DNA of 64,000 nucleotides, taken from assembly GCF_000315625.1 (NCBI RefSeq), contig NW_005434672.1, positions 487,511 to 551,510 on the forward strand, written 5' to 3'. The notes below the pieces were generated by a model that was given only the letters and a program-made list of their open reading frames with translations, searched no databases and was not told where the DNA came from. Within the stretch, counting starts at the first letter, position 1. Every line of letters begins with the position of its first letter. Positions 23,484 through 34,963 of the stretch are shown piece after piece. A program made the position numbers and the translations under genes. This DNA comes from Guillardia theta CCMP2712. Lineage: Eukaryota; Cryptophyceae; Pyrenomonadales; Geminigeraceae.

Positions 23484-24308
23484 ATGCTTCGCCGCCTCCT
23501 TCAGCGAACAAGCGCCGTGCGCTTGGCTGCCTCCTCCTTCTCCTCCTCCTCCTCCTCCTCCTCCTCCTTCTCTCGTAGCTTCTCTACTCATCTCACTCCT
23601 TCTGCTGCATGCGCGAAGTGCATCGTCCCAGCAACTGCCATCGCTCGCCAGAAGTTGAACTGTGCTGTCCAGCGCGGTAAGCACTCAGATGGCTACGTGT
23701 ATGCCATTTCCGGCATCGACCCGCAGCTCTGGAAGGGCAGGACAGTCAGGGTGATGAAAGAGACCAGACCTGTGCACATGAACGGACCTGGATTGCACTA
23801 TGGATGGAGATTGGTGTAAGATTTCACTGCCATTTGCGTTGATGCATCTTTGTGCAACCGCCCTCCCTTTTGCTCTTCATTATTCGTGAACTCAACGACT
23901 GATTCATACTTTTGTTTCCATCGGGGAACCTTCTTCTGTGTCTCATCCTCAACAATCTGCCTCTCACCACCCAAACTCGTCATCCTCCCGTCCTTGTGTT
24001 CGCCGCTGGCGCATGGCAGATAGTTGACGAGAATGGTCGTGCCCAGGTTTGACGTCAAGGAGAAATGGGCGAACCCCCTCATGGGCTGGACCTCAGGACG
24101 AGATCCTCTTGCTCAGCTCGTGTACCAGCTCAAGTTCGACACCAAGTGCGTGCTGAGGTCCATTGGTTGAACTGCCTCTCAACGTGTTTGCAGGGAACAA
24201 GCGGTCCGGTACTGCGAGGAGCACAATGTCGACTACACAGTCGAGGAAGAGACTGTCATGACCGAGGACATGATTGAGCAGAAGTCCTACGCTGACAACT
24301 TCCAGTGA
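23484..24308 (+). CDS. NDUFS4: NADH dehydrogenase Fe-S protein 4 (complex I 18 kDa subunit), 181 aa
   Basis: Accessory subunit of mitochondrial complex I, located in the matrix arm. Exons 23484-23815, 24047-24145 and 24194-24308 join in frame (546 nt). The N-terminus [16 protein letters not shown] followed by a Ser-rich stretch is a typical mitochondrial targeting peptide. The conserved NDUFS4 core reads [18 protein letters not shown] and [15 protein letters not shown]. The C-terminal tail is acidic. Exon 1 ends in a two-base overhang (GT) completed to Val by the next exon. The frame is open for 12 codons upstream of the chosen ATG, but the targeting peptide fits best with this start. Confidence 0.92.
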
Positions 24309-24607
24309 GGTCTGCTCGTGGGGTTGCTGGAGCTGACAAGGGCGCAGGTGGGATGGAGACGATGAGACGGATGCCACGGGCCACAGCATGTGGGCCACCC
24401 GCCGGCTTGGATGCAAGTGAGCGACGCCGATGTAGATCTACGACAGAGACATCGCTCCCTGCTGTCTTCTCAGCTCCGTTCTTGATTTGTATGTGAGGTC
24501 ATGTTGGTGCAAGCCGCATGAACTTGTCTTTAAAGAATACTCCTTCCCCTGCATATACACCATCCAAGCATGCGGCACGTCTGTGAATATCCTTAGAGGA
24601 TAGGACT
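24309..24607. other. Convergent 3' intergenic region
   Basis: The region lies between the stop codons of NDUFS4 (+) and the phosphodiesterase (-). No island, repeat or exon is seen. Confidence 0.55.
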
Positions 24608-27588
24608 TCAGGCCTTGTTGTCATGATGCTCCTTCTCTTTGGATTTCCAATATTCGTAGTTGCGGTCGATTCCTGCAGTGCATCAGCACGAGGGGAGAGG
24701 GAGAGGGGCGAGGCTCACGTTCGAGCAAGACTTTGCTCTCGGGGAAGCAAGCACACCAGGTGTCGAAGAGCGGGCGGACAACAAAGTCTACGAACCCAGG
24801 CTGAGACTTGGTCACTCCGGGTTTCTCTCGGTCCATGAGGAAGGAGATCTGCTCAACAAGTCAGCACACCCATCGCTCCTGATCTGCACGCTCTGCCTTC
24901 ATCTCCCGCTGCTTCTCGACGTCTCCCTGTCGCCACATCTCCTCTTCCAGTCGCTCCGACCACTGGATGTGAACCTCGTGGTCCGCGTACAGATGCCCAA
25001 TGTCCGCAACTTTGATGGCGCCCTGAGCAGGAGAAGTCAGAGATGCTCCGAGGACAGGCGGGCGGCAAGCACCTGCAAGATGAGGGTCTTGAGCGCATCG
25101 GGCGGGTCACTCCCGATGTCATCATCAGGGTTTTCGAGTCGTTTCTGCAGATCTGATTTGAGTTTCGAGACAATCGCCTGCCACACGCTTGAGGGGTGTA
25201 AAAGACCGGCCAGCGTCACCATGTGCTCGCCCATGTCAGTGGCCATGACCATGTCGATGACCAGCTTTCTCAGGTGCGCCTGTTGAGCTTGCGGCATTTG
25301 GTGGAGGAAATTACACTCTGGTTGCCGGAGGATTCGGAAACTGGAGGGGATTTGACATGAGCATCAAGATTCAACGGAGCCATGGGTCAAACCTAGAAGA
25401 GAGGTGATGACTTTCATTGGGCGACTTGTCGTTGCTGTCTATCGCCCAGTCATCTTGCGTCTTGACCAGGAAGTCATTGTTGAATCCTGCCATCGGGCTC
25501 AGAGGAAACGCTCAACGACTCCCTCCTTGTCCTCACCTCGATGCTCGAAGTCATGGATGCAACTTGCCAGAAGTCCAGCAAGTATCTCAAGTTTGCCTAC
25601 AAATTTTCCTACGCCGCCTTTCACAAGCTACACCAACGGTCATTTCCGCACGGAGATTGAGGCAGAAAGTGGAACTGACCAGGCAATGCATTGACTGAAC
25701 GACGTCAGCAACGTGTGTCGCATTGTGATAAGGGTTGTCTGAGTGTCCACTCTCGATCGTCCGGAGGAAGTTGACAAATTTCACTTGGTCAAGGTGGAAT
25801 TCTTCGATCAGGTTGTGCTTCATGAAAACGTGCCAGCAGAGAACCTGACGAGAAAGAATGTGACAACACTGCAAACAAGAAGCTGTTCACTTACTTGCAA
25901 CGGAAGCCCATCAGCTTCGCGCTCGAGGTCAAACACCTGAAATACAGTCATCAGGAGAAGAATCCCTTATTTCAAAGTGAATACGTTGAAGTCCCAATCG
26001 TCAGCCCTTTCAAGACATGCACGAAGTCCCTGGAGCTGCATAGGCTTCGAGCTCAACCCCGCTGAGTTGGCTGAGACAGTGCTCTCCAAGGACCTCGGAG
26101 TTCCATCGCCTTCAAAACAAATCAAGATATGAGAACAAAAGAATGTTTGCATACCGTCGCCTTCACCGTCAGATCTTGCATCTGACATAGTACCTTCGCG
26201 TCCTTTGTGTCACATCGAGAACAACGTAGAGAGGCCAGATTGAACAATGGAAATGTCACAAGCTAGGCAGAAAAGCGTATTGAACAAAATAAATGCGGAG
26301 ATATTCGCTACGATCATGAAATCAAGGGCAGCGGCTGCTATCCCATACCTCCATCATATAGGAAGTTCCAGTCTTCTCCCAGCAGCACCATCAGAGAGCC
26401 GGCCACATCACTGTCAACGTTGCATTCAACTCATCATACAAGTCTCTTGATCGGCAATCACCTGTCGTGCTGCTTGACAATATGCTGCCGGGTGTGCTCT
26501 GACATCTCAAGGCGCCCGAGCTCACATTCAACTTTGCGCAAGTTGGTCACATCCTGGTGTGAAATCATAATGATAGGTTCTCCTGCACGAGCCAACAGTT
26601 ACGAAGGCAAAAGACTCTCGATCGGAGCAATCCACCAGTGAAGGGGTCCTTCTGCCGTTGCGCGAAGATACGACAGTACCATAGTTCGCTCGTCCCATCC
26701 TCATTTTCACGCTTGATCGGTAGGTCAACCTACCAAACATCGGCTCAGACGCGGACCTGACAAGCTTCAGCTCGCACACCTCATAGCTGGAACCTTCTTC
26801 GGACAAAGCCTCCATCATGTTCTCATACGCTGTTCTCCGCTCTGTGCGTTCGATACTGAACGAGCCCGAGCTCGAGATTGCAGGAACTTGGTCATTCAGG
26901 CCCCGCCTCTCACGCTCACTCATCCCAAATATGTCACTTTGAAGCCAGATCGTCTTGCCGAACACGCCAACCGCGGCTGGATTGCACGTGATCAAGTGCC
27001 CATCGAACGTGAAGAAGCACAAGGGGTAGGGCGAGCACTCAAGGAGTGACGTCATGTACTTGGTGTTTTCTTCGAGCTGCCGTCGGATGTCCAGCGGCCA
27101 TCTGACGGTCATGACACACTCAATGGTCTCTCCTGCTTGTCCGTCCTTCGCGATCCTCTTCACAGACGCAGGTCCGTAGATGGCTTCCACAGAGATGTTC
27201 TCTTTCCCAGCAGGAACAATGTCTTTTTCGATCAACTGGAAAAGCCCGAGTGAGTGCAGTTCATCTTTTCTCGAGATAAATCACCATCTGACGTTCAACT
27301 TGTACTTTTTGATATCTGGCTTTCCATCTCTCCTTCTCTTCAGCATCAAGCCTTGACAAGACATCCTGCTCAACACCGCTCAGCAACCAAGACTCTACCT
27401 AGGAGCTGAATCACCTGTGACACGAAAGCATCAAAGCTCACGCCAACAGTGCTCAAGTAGCTGGCGTTGGCCCATATATTCTTAGGAGGTTCACTGTAAT
27501 CAGTGATAGTGACGCAAAGAGGGACGGCATCGAGCGCCTTGAGGTGGCAGTCTTCGAGGATAAGAGTCTCGGTTTCAAGCGACGGCAT
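24608..27588 (-). CDS. Cyclic nucleotide phosphodiesterase with two PAS domains, 731 aa, 16 exons
   Basis: Hydrolyses cAMP and/or cGMP. Exons (minus): 27415-27588, 27285-27365, 26730-27235, 26603-26688, 26462-26582, 26349-26410, 26155-26181, 25985-26109, 25895-25936, 25652-25868, 25537-25608, 25393-25486, 25073-25340, 24897-25022, 24719-24848, 24608-24672; 2196 nt in frame. A first PAS domain covers about residues 16-70 and a second about 110-270, ending MISHQDVT. The class I catalytic domain begins near 400 with [10 protein letters not shown] at 455-464, the metal motif HDFEHRG at 499-505, FNNDF, ESHHL, ATDMGEH and KVADIGH. The invariant purine-binding glutamine sits in KSQPGF. All metal ligands are present, so it should be active. 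PAS domains suggest control by a small ligand, light or redox state. The intron between 24897 and 24848 is GC-AG. A non-coding or further 5' exon upstream is possible. Confidence 0.88.
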
Positions 27589-28059
27589 CTTACAACAGGA
27601 AGCAGTGCATGAATATGTCCAACTCAAGGTTTTGCTTGGATTGCTGAGCTTATCCTACAGCTCAAGCAAAGATCATCAATTGAGAACCTCCTTCACCGAC
27701 CCCCTGTGATATGCGCTCCCTTGACTGCTAGAAGTCTACGAAGTGCTTCCTCTCGAGCTCCAATTGGCAGTCTCACAGCTAGAGGAATCGGGGGGTCGAC
27801 CTTCAGTGTGCCGCTTGATCAACGAGGTCTCCGTGAAGCAAGAATCAAGGAATGAAGGAATATGACGGACCCTCTACTGAGATGAGGCGGAGAATGAAAC
27901 TAGCCACCTTCTCCTGCAGGTATGACTCTTCGGCAAGGAGAGTATCCTCCTCCACCTGCTCTCCCCTCGTCTCCCTGCTGTACGGGTCCTCCACCTCTTC
28001 TACTTCACTGTCCTGACGACGCGGACTGGCCCCAACCTTTTTTCCTGCTGCACAAGGTT

Positions 28060-28680
28060 CTAGGGCCTCCTAGCGGGAGGTATGATGGTCCTAGAGAGGT
28101 CATAGTTCTCTTCAATTGGTCCTACTTACCCTAGGGTACATTGAGGTCGGTCCTAGCAAATCTCACAAGGATTTTTAAGGTAGCTCACCGTAGGAGGGGG
28201 GTCATAGCAAGGTCATATGAACATTCTTATCACATACAACCTGGTCCTACATAATGTGGGCAACATGAGATCGTTACAATCCGTTACACTGTCTCCCCGT
28301 GGTGAAGGTTTCGCCTTCTTTGGATCTCGAGGTGTGCGGCCGACAAGAAGGGGTGCTAACTAGGAGGGTAGGGGGGGTAGGGGTGAAAGGGGTAGTAAAC
28401 AAGGATACGAGATCGAGTCATACTGTGCGTGTAAATTAGGAGGGTGGGGTAATTCAAGCTCTCCACTAGGGGTAGGGGTGCATGGTGAAGGATGGGTCCA
28501 CCTACCCCTCTGCGATTGAGCACACAAAGAGCATTTAAAGGAACAGGTTGGTGGTTGAGGGGTAGTATTCCTTCCTGATAGGGGTGTGGAGATCACTGGA
28601 GAGGGACAGGGGTGGATGGACTCGGCCGCGTTTTCATGTGGGGGTGGGTGGGGTGTCACGTTCAAAATTGTTTTTAACAT
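28060..28680. repeat. G-tract island (GGGGTAGGGG-type)
   Basis: Repeated G runs separated by TA, TG or A, such as AGGGTAGGGGGGGTAGGGG at about 28363-28381 and CTAGGGGTAGGGGTG at 28466-28480, fill the interval between the divergent PDE and hypothetical genes. No exon is visible. It resembles the reverse complement of the C-tract islands at 7.9-8.7 and 51.5-52.5 kb. Confidence 0.6.
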
Positions 28681-28789
28681 AAAAATGATATAATCGATGG
28701 AGTTACCTCCAACTGTACTTGACTTGAGTAAACTATAAAACGTATTTAATTTTAAAACATTTTGGGCTCCAAAGAGTCAGCTGGCTGAC

Positions 28790-28950
28790 CGTTTTGTGTC
28801 AGCCGTTTTCTCAACGGTTTTGACCCGTCACTCCCCTTAGGGGGCACTTCTCAGTGACTTCACCGGACAGGCCCGGTGGGCCCCGGGCGCCGCCACCGAA
28901 ACATCGGGGCATGCCGTCACCGTGCAGCGCTATCATGGCAGTACTGCTTC
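28790..28950. repeat. Small GC-rich island
   Basis: The block contains CAGGCCCGGTGGGCCCCGGG and CACTTCTCAGTGACTT next to an AT-rich stretch at 28680-28770 with TTGACTTGAGTAAACT. It is the same island vocabulary as elsewhere, shorter and more decayed. Confidence 0.5.
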
Positions 28951-29094
28951 CCAGTCCGAAAGACGTGATGGCATGATGGGAGCTGAAGGAGGGAGGGAGG
29001 ACCAGTGAAGAACCTGTCTCTGTCAAGTTGTAGAGACCTGAGGATCCATCGCCCTGAGTTGCCCTTGTCGAAGCTACACGTCGAGTCAGTCAGG

Positions 29095-29636
29095 ATGGCT
29101 TCGGGCGCCCTTGCTAGACGAGTTCGGAGGGTGAGCAGGAAGCTAAGGAACTATGTCTTCTTTATTCTGATTCTTGCCGTCTCCTCCTCGTTCTCCTTGC
29201 TCCACTTCTTCTTCCGCAAGATGTCGACTCAGAGACATGTCCACATCGATATCAGCAGCCTCGACGAGGATTCGTACGACGGCGATCAAAACAAGCATGT
29301 CATCTCGTTTGATGCCATCAGCCTTCCCGACTGCGCGCTTTCGAATCAAACGCTGATACGCAAAAGGATCTCTGCCCTGGAAAGATCCATCCAACCAACC
29401 GTCAAAGGAGAAGGAGCGGGCGCCAGAGCTCACAGCAAGATGATAGATATGATGAGGAGCAACGAGTTTGCTTCGAACCCTGAGCATCTCCTGCAGAATG
29501 AAGTCGAGAATCTCAGGGCGATCCTAAGGTAGCCCCCATGTTGCTTCATGCCTCTGTTCTCATCGTCTTAGGTGTGAATCTGTGTGGTTGCAGGTCCTGC
29601 CAGATATATTTCGGATCCAAGGGCTGGGTCGGGTGA
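29095..29636 (+). CDS. Hypothetical small membrane protein, 158 aa
   Basis: Exons 29095-29528 and 29594-29636 join in frame (477 nt). After a very basic N-terminus (ARRVRRVSRKLR) comes one hydrophobic segment, NYVFFILILAVSSSFSLLHF, likely a membrane anchor. A soluble part follows, with acidic and amphipathic stretches ending NEVENLRAILR. No family is recognised. An upstream in-frame ATG at 29005 would add 30 residues; the ATG at 29095 was preferred because the basic-hydrophobic start is coherent. The UROD gene converges on its 3' side. Confidence 0.5.
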
Positions 29637-29976
29637 AGGCATGCATGGCAATCGGTCAGATGAGCATGAGAGAGCAGACAAGGGTGTGATGGATCAGGAC
29701 TGTACACCTTGGACTAGAAAAGTGTTGAGATATGGATGGATTGCTGTCAAACAACTTTCTCGTATCAAAGCTCACACAGGATTACTTGTTACGTAAACTC
29801 CAAGTTGAATCATATTAGCCAGCCTCGTTCATTATCATTCTGAAGAAGACCGTGTTTGTGCCTTGCTCTGTTTACAAGGATAAAGCATACAACAGGGAGA
29901 AAACACAATCTTAAAGCAGATCGCTGATCGTTGAGCAACGGATGTAGGAGGAAAGGTTACAGTCAAGAAGACGAGT

Positions 29977-31587
29977 CTAGATTGACACTGGCTCCTTGGT
30001 TTGGGCAAAATTGATCTTCTTAGCCTCATCAACAAAGGCGGCAACCTGTGTGGTTTGCCGTTAGTGCTGAAGAAGCGGGATGAGATGTGCAAGCTCACAG
30101 CAGATTCTGGGGTCGGCTGGATGACTCCATGACCCAGGTTGAGGATATGAGGGACCCCTCGTGCCTTGTGGACACAGTCTCTGACAGCCTCGCGAATCTG
30201 TGAAGGAGGAAGAATCAGCAGGAGCAACTCCAAGCCATGCCAAGCAACCTTGGACTCTTTCCCCATGAGGATGAGGGGATCGACGTTGCCGGAGATGGGC
30301 TTGTCTCCCAGCGTCTTTCTTGCAGTCGCCATGTCAATCTGTGGATTAGAACATCAGTAAAGCTTCAAGTCGCTGTGCTCGTGTGCAATGCCTTCCAGTC
30401 GACGCAGATCATGTCGGCCTAGTTGTTCATTATCAATATTTTGGTCTTGAAAGGAACAACATTTCCTCACCTTCATGTCGCGCTGAAGTTCAAGGTATGA
30501 TGATCCTCCATTGGCGAAGTAGATGATGGGAACGTTGGGGTGCTGTAAACTGGCAATCAGCCAACGATTTCTAGTTCCACCAATTTCGCATGCCTTCTGC
30601 TTGATGAGAGAGATAGCCTTGTCCGCGTAGGGCTTCCCGAAGATCAGGAAGTCCTCAGGGCTGAGGTGATGGGCCCAGGACTCAAAGACTTGAAGAACTT
30701 GTGCGCCGCAATCGATCTTGTCACTCTTAGTCAGCATGTCGGAGCACGTTTTACAGCTAGACCTGATGGATGGCATACGCAGCAATGTTCTCAGCAATGT
30801 GGTCCAAGAAGGCATGCAAGATCTCAGGCTGATTGTACATCATCTTCTTGGTCTGAGTTTTCTGTTAGAGATTCTGAAACTTGACACAACTCTAAGGCAC
30901 CTGGAAACAGTTCTTGTCCGCCTTGCCTTCCACCGAGTACGCCGCCAAGGTGAAAGGAGAGCCAACAAACCCTAGCAGCGTGGTCTTTCCATCCGTCTCC
31001 TACACACAGCTGGTCAGTCCCTCTTCACCCTACTCGATGCTGACCTTTCTCAGGGACTGGAGGATCTCTCGGAGGAAGGGCACACTGGCGTCAGGGTCGT
31101 CGATTGGCTTCAAGCTCTTGATCTGATCCATGGAGCGGATTGGGTCGAAGATGACAGGACCAGATCCCTTGACGACATCGAACTCGATGCCCATGGAAGG
31201 AAGCGGCGTGAGGATGTCAGAGAACATGATGACGCCATCTGTGCCGAAGGCCTTCCACGGCTGCAAGGAGAGCTCGATGGCAATCTCTGGCGTCTCTGAT
31301 CGCTGTCTGAAGGGATACTTGTCACTGTACTCTCTGAACGCCTTCATGTATCGCCCTGCCTGCCTCATGAGCCACACTGGCGCGCGGTTTGCCTCCTCCC
31401 CACGAGCAACTCTTAAAAGGATGTCGTGATCCGAGGCCTGCATCTTCAGCTTAAGGCCTGCCCTGGAGGCCTTCTGGGAGGAGGCGATCTGTCTCATCAG
31501 CAAGGATGAGGACGAGGAAGGAGCAAAGGCCTCAGCCTGGAGGGCGCAGACGGACAGCAGCGCCGCTGCAGTCCAGGCGGCCGCCAT
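29977..31587 (-). CDS. Uroporphyrinogen decarboxylase, plastid-targeted, 403 aa
   Basis: Converts uroporphyrinogen III to coproporphyrinogen III in haem and chlorophyll synthesis. Exons (minus): 31045-31587, 30901-30999, 30763-30852, 30594-30716, 30471-30542, 30392-30418, 30249-30338, 30099-30197, 29977-30045; 1212 nt in frame. Residues 1-20 are a signal peptide followed by FAP at 21-23 and a Ser/Arg-rich transit peptide, so the enzyme should go to the complex plastid. UroD signatures are [64 protein letters not shown] and [14 protein letters not shown]. The substrate-binding Arg and Asp residues of these motifs are present. Introns after exons 4 and 6 start with GC (GCATGC, GCATTG) and no GT donor fits either. 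The last residues lack a further known domain. Divergent to the Mid1-like gene across a large GC-rich island. Confidence 0.94.
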
Positions 31588-31599
31588 GGCAGGGACCTT

Positions 31600-32400
31600 A
31601 CAACTTATAGCCGCAAGCGACTCTAACCAGGTAATTAGGTTCTTTGAAACCCGGAATCCAATTAGCTGAGCGAATTACCGGCTGACTACCGGCGGGCCCG
31701 GCCGGCGGGCCTCACTGCCCGGCCCGGCCGGGCCAGTGGGGCCGCGCCGCGCCGCAGACTCGGACCATCGCCGTGACGGTCACACGAGTCCGGCGGTGCC
31801 AGCCGCTGATGCCGCAGTACTATGATTAGCGGCTTCAAGTTGCCGAGGCTGGCCCGGGCCCGGGCGGTCACCGGAGTCCGTCACTGAGTCAGTGCCGGGC
31901 CCGGCCCGGCGGCCGGCCCGGCAACGGACCGTCTCCCGGCCCGGCCCGGCCGGGCCGCCGCCGCCCGAGGACACGGCACGGTATCCGAGTCCGACTGCCA
32001 GTGACTCCCGTCACGGCGTGGCCGCACCCGGAGTCACGGTCCGATCCGACGGCGCCCGGCCCGGCCGCCGGGCCGGCCCCGCTTCAATCAGCGGCAGTGC
32101 AGTCCGTCACGTGACGGTCGCGGGCAGTGCTTTGAAGCCTAAGTTGAGAGTCACGGGGCGGCGGCCCGGTCCGAGGCTCCGAGTCCCGCGGCCCGGCGGC
32201 CGCGGGGTGACTGCGAGTGCCAGTCACGAGTCGCCGCCGGGGCAACTTGGCCCCGCGCGCCCGGGGCCGGGCCCCCCGGCGGCGGCCCGGCGCCGCCCGG
32301 CCGGGCGCCTACTAGGCTAGTCACTGAGTCACGGTACGGTACGGTAACTCGGTAAAGACAGGGCGACCCGCCTGACCCACTGCCAGGGACCACCCCACCC
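31600..32400. repeat. Large GC-rich island, the longest in the window
   Basis: About 800 bp built of CCCGGCCGGGCC-type palindromes, GTCACTGAGTCAGTG-type words and CACGGTACGGTACGGTAA near 32332. Open frames across it are composition artefacts (Arg/Pro/Gly/Ala only). From 32460 to about 32900 the sequence turns purine-rich (GGAGAGGAGG) and contains G runs. No exon was found between 32400 and 33500 that I could support. Confidence 0.7.
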
Positions 32401-33517
32401 TCTCTCAGTGCCGAGAAAGTTGACCCGCCTCACGCTACCGTGGTGTCACTATAAACTAATCCCGGAGATCAAGTCCACCCCCACCCCCGCCCCCTTGCGA
32501 TTGGCCGTCGGTTTTTGACATGCGGCGGCAAGCCGCTGGCCCACAGGGAGTTGCGGCAGGGGAGAGGAGGAGGGAGAGGAGGAAATGAGAAGCCTGAGAG
32601 GAGGGAGAAGATAGAAGTAGGAAGACTCACAGCAGAATGAGGGGAGGGAGGAGAGACTGAGAAGTGACGGTGAGAGAGAATTTTCAGTGATGTTGAAGTT
32701 GGAGCCCCGGGATCATGCAATGAAGAAGAGAATGGATGTTAGAGGTTCAAGGAGAGAGGATAGATAGCTGCTGATAAGCGAAATGTCGGAGGAGTGAAGG
32801 ACAAAGGGAGAGGGGGGGGGGGTTAGTATGAGACTCAGAGCGCAAGGCACTCAGTGACTGCTGAGGGAGCCACGATACAGCAGGCAGGAGTTTAGTTTAT
32901 CTCGAGGGTCTGAATATGCCTAGAAAGATGTATAGTATACACACATGCACGTTCCACTGCAGTATAGAAAAATCTGTCGCTCTTCTCTGCCTGCATTCAC
33001 ACAAACGGAGGCTCAATGGTTGGTTCTGAGGGAAGGCTGAGTACAAACCTTGAAACTGTTGAACTGTTACTTTGCCATCTCAAGATGCTGGACGGTTTCA
33101 GGGAAGGATGCATCAGCAGACCTTGATGCTTAGTTGAAGAAGAACACAGCTTGATTGAAGGACATAACTTCCGAATATCACGTCTAACTCTATCGAAGAT
33201 GACTCTGTTGCTGACGCATAGCATTCTCAGGATTGTCAAGTGCTGAACACAAACAAGCAGTTGTGGGCTGCCAAATCTCTGCCAGAGTGAGCTGTGGCAA
33301 TTGTCGGAGGAAATGCAAAGAGTCGGGATGAACGGTAAGGATTGATTTCACCATTTCCCCAACAAACAAGGCTGAATTCAAAATTTAGCTTTTGCCTTTG
33401 TGCTGTACTTGTCACTCCCGGGAGCAAGCGCGTACATGTCACGGTAGTCCACAGTCGGAGGTGCCAAGTTGTTGGGCTCACTATCTGAGGTCAGGTATTC
33501 CTGCAACACGACTGCAG

Positions 33518-34508
33518 ACCTGTTCAAGAGGCAGGGTCTGACGTCAGAAACCTTCTTGTGTGCCCCCTACGTCAACTACACAGGTCAAACCACTTGACAT
33601 CCTCCCGCTCATGATCGCCTGACCCTTGGACTTGCAGTGGCGTGCGACCTCGATGACGACCCTGCTCTTGGCTTCAACCCTGTGAGCCTGAAGACCTGAT
33701 CCGGCCCAGTCGTGACCTCAGTCGCAGAGCTGCAACAACACGTTCGCCGTCCAGGTTTATGCCAACTTTGAGAGGGCCCTCAGTGTCTACAGGTTCGCAC
33801 TACTGTCACAGTCGCTGCAGTCATGACAACCTTGTTCTGCCCTTCAGCTGCAGAGACTACAGCAGGATCTGGACTTGTGACAACTGCACTGTAAGGAGAA
33901 TCACGACGGCCAGGTCATGGGGCTCACTGCAGCTGGCAGGTGGCGTACAAGAGATGGCTCTGTTCGGCGTTGTTCCGAAAGTGATGACATCGCTCTTTCA
34001 CATGCTACGTGCAACAAACCTCTGAATTGTTTTCCACTTCTTCGAATTCTTTCTGGCCTCAGGTGCAATCAAGACTACGAGTGCCCCGAAAACTTTACAA
34101 GTGAAACATTAATGCAAGATTTCGGGTCGTTGGCTGACGCGGACTCTGCAGGAACAAACGCAAGGGCTATCCCCGACTGCGTCATGAAGACTTGCCAGGT
34201 AGCTTCCTGCCCCGCAGAGCAGCCGCTGGAGGCATCTTGTGTGCTTCACCTCCTCTTCTCACGCAGCCCCCGCCAGGATGTCTGCTACGACGTGGTCCGG
34301 AAGTGCCCCGTCCATCTCGAGTTCCGGTGCCCTCCGGTCAAAGGTAGCCAACACTTGGAGGAGTGGGGGGAGGAGGAGGAAGTCGCTAAAGTGTGAGACA
34401 GATCTTCGAGAGTACGACATCCGGACCTGCAACAACTTGGAGAGGCCGTCGACAGACAACGTGAATGCTCTTTCCTCTGCCTCCAGTCCCGCATGCCCCA
34501 GATGCTAG
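33518..34508 (+). CDS. Mid1/NALF-like cysteine-rich channel subunit (5' end not resolved)
   Basis: Exons 33518-33583, 33638-33681, 33728-33792, 33848-33890, 33940-33980, 34063-34100, 34152-34198, 34277-34343 and 34402-34508 join in one frame, about 170 residues. The order CDLDDDPALGFNP, FERALSVYSCRDYSRIWTC, DNCTVAYKRWLCSALF and DVCYDVVRKCPVHLEFRCP matches the cysteine-rich, Frizzled-like region of fungal Mid1 and animal FAM155/NALF proteins. Those are extracellular accessory subunits of Cch1/NALCN calcium or cation channels. The N-terminal part, where a signal peptide should be, was not found in 32900-33517. The 51-nt intron 34101-34151 is a multiple of three and could also be read through. 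Function by family: channel assembly at the plasma membrane. Confidence 0.65.
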
Positions 34509-34541
34509 TTGTTGTGGCCCTTTCATGGGAAAGAAGATTTT

Positions 34542-34700
34542 TCTCCTCCTCCTCCTCCTCCTCCTCCTCCTCCTCCTCCTCAAATCCTCTATCCTCCATT
34601 CTCCTCCTCCTCCTCCTCCAATACTCTTTCCTCCTCCTCCTCCTCCAATACTCTGTCCTCCTCCTCCTCCTCCAATACTCTGTCCTCCTCCTCAGCCTCC
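34542..34700. repeat. (CTC)n run and 27-bp CTC-rich tandem repeats
   Basis: A pure CTC/TCC run at 34542-34581 is followed by about three copies of a 27-bp unit made of CTCCTCCTCCTCC and AATACTCTGTC (about 34602-34696). It lies between convergent genes; 34701-34963 shows nothing else. Confidence 0.85.
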
Positions 34701-34963
34701 CTCAGCCGCTGACGGGATTCACGCAGGGGCGAATGCTTCGGGCTCACAATTTTTTATACGTTGTTTGCGCTGCCCTTACTCTGATTTTGTCTAGAGCCGT
34801 CAAGGTTGATATCTAGACGCTCATGAAGACCTGTTCCATGGATTTTGACATTGACAACCTGTTGCGCTCGTTGCTGACGAATGCATCTATTCATGCCTTG
34901 GTTTTACTTTAGTTTGCTGTTTGTTATTGTAAAAGATTAATACAACCGATCTTGACCCGAGGG

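Noticed and set aside
23436-23684. Minus-strand Gly-rich frame over the start of NDUFS4
   Set aside because: It is the antisense of the (CTC)n-coded Ser run in the mitochondrial targeting peptide.
31600-32400. Arg/Pro/Gly-rich open frames on both strands of GC-rich islands
   Set aside because: They exist because GC-rich DNA lacks stop codons. There is no splice structure, domain or balanced composition, and the same happens in every island.
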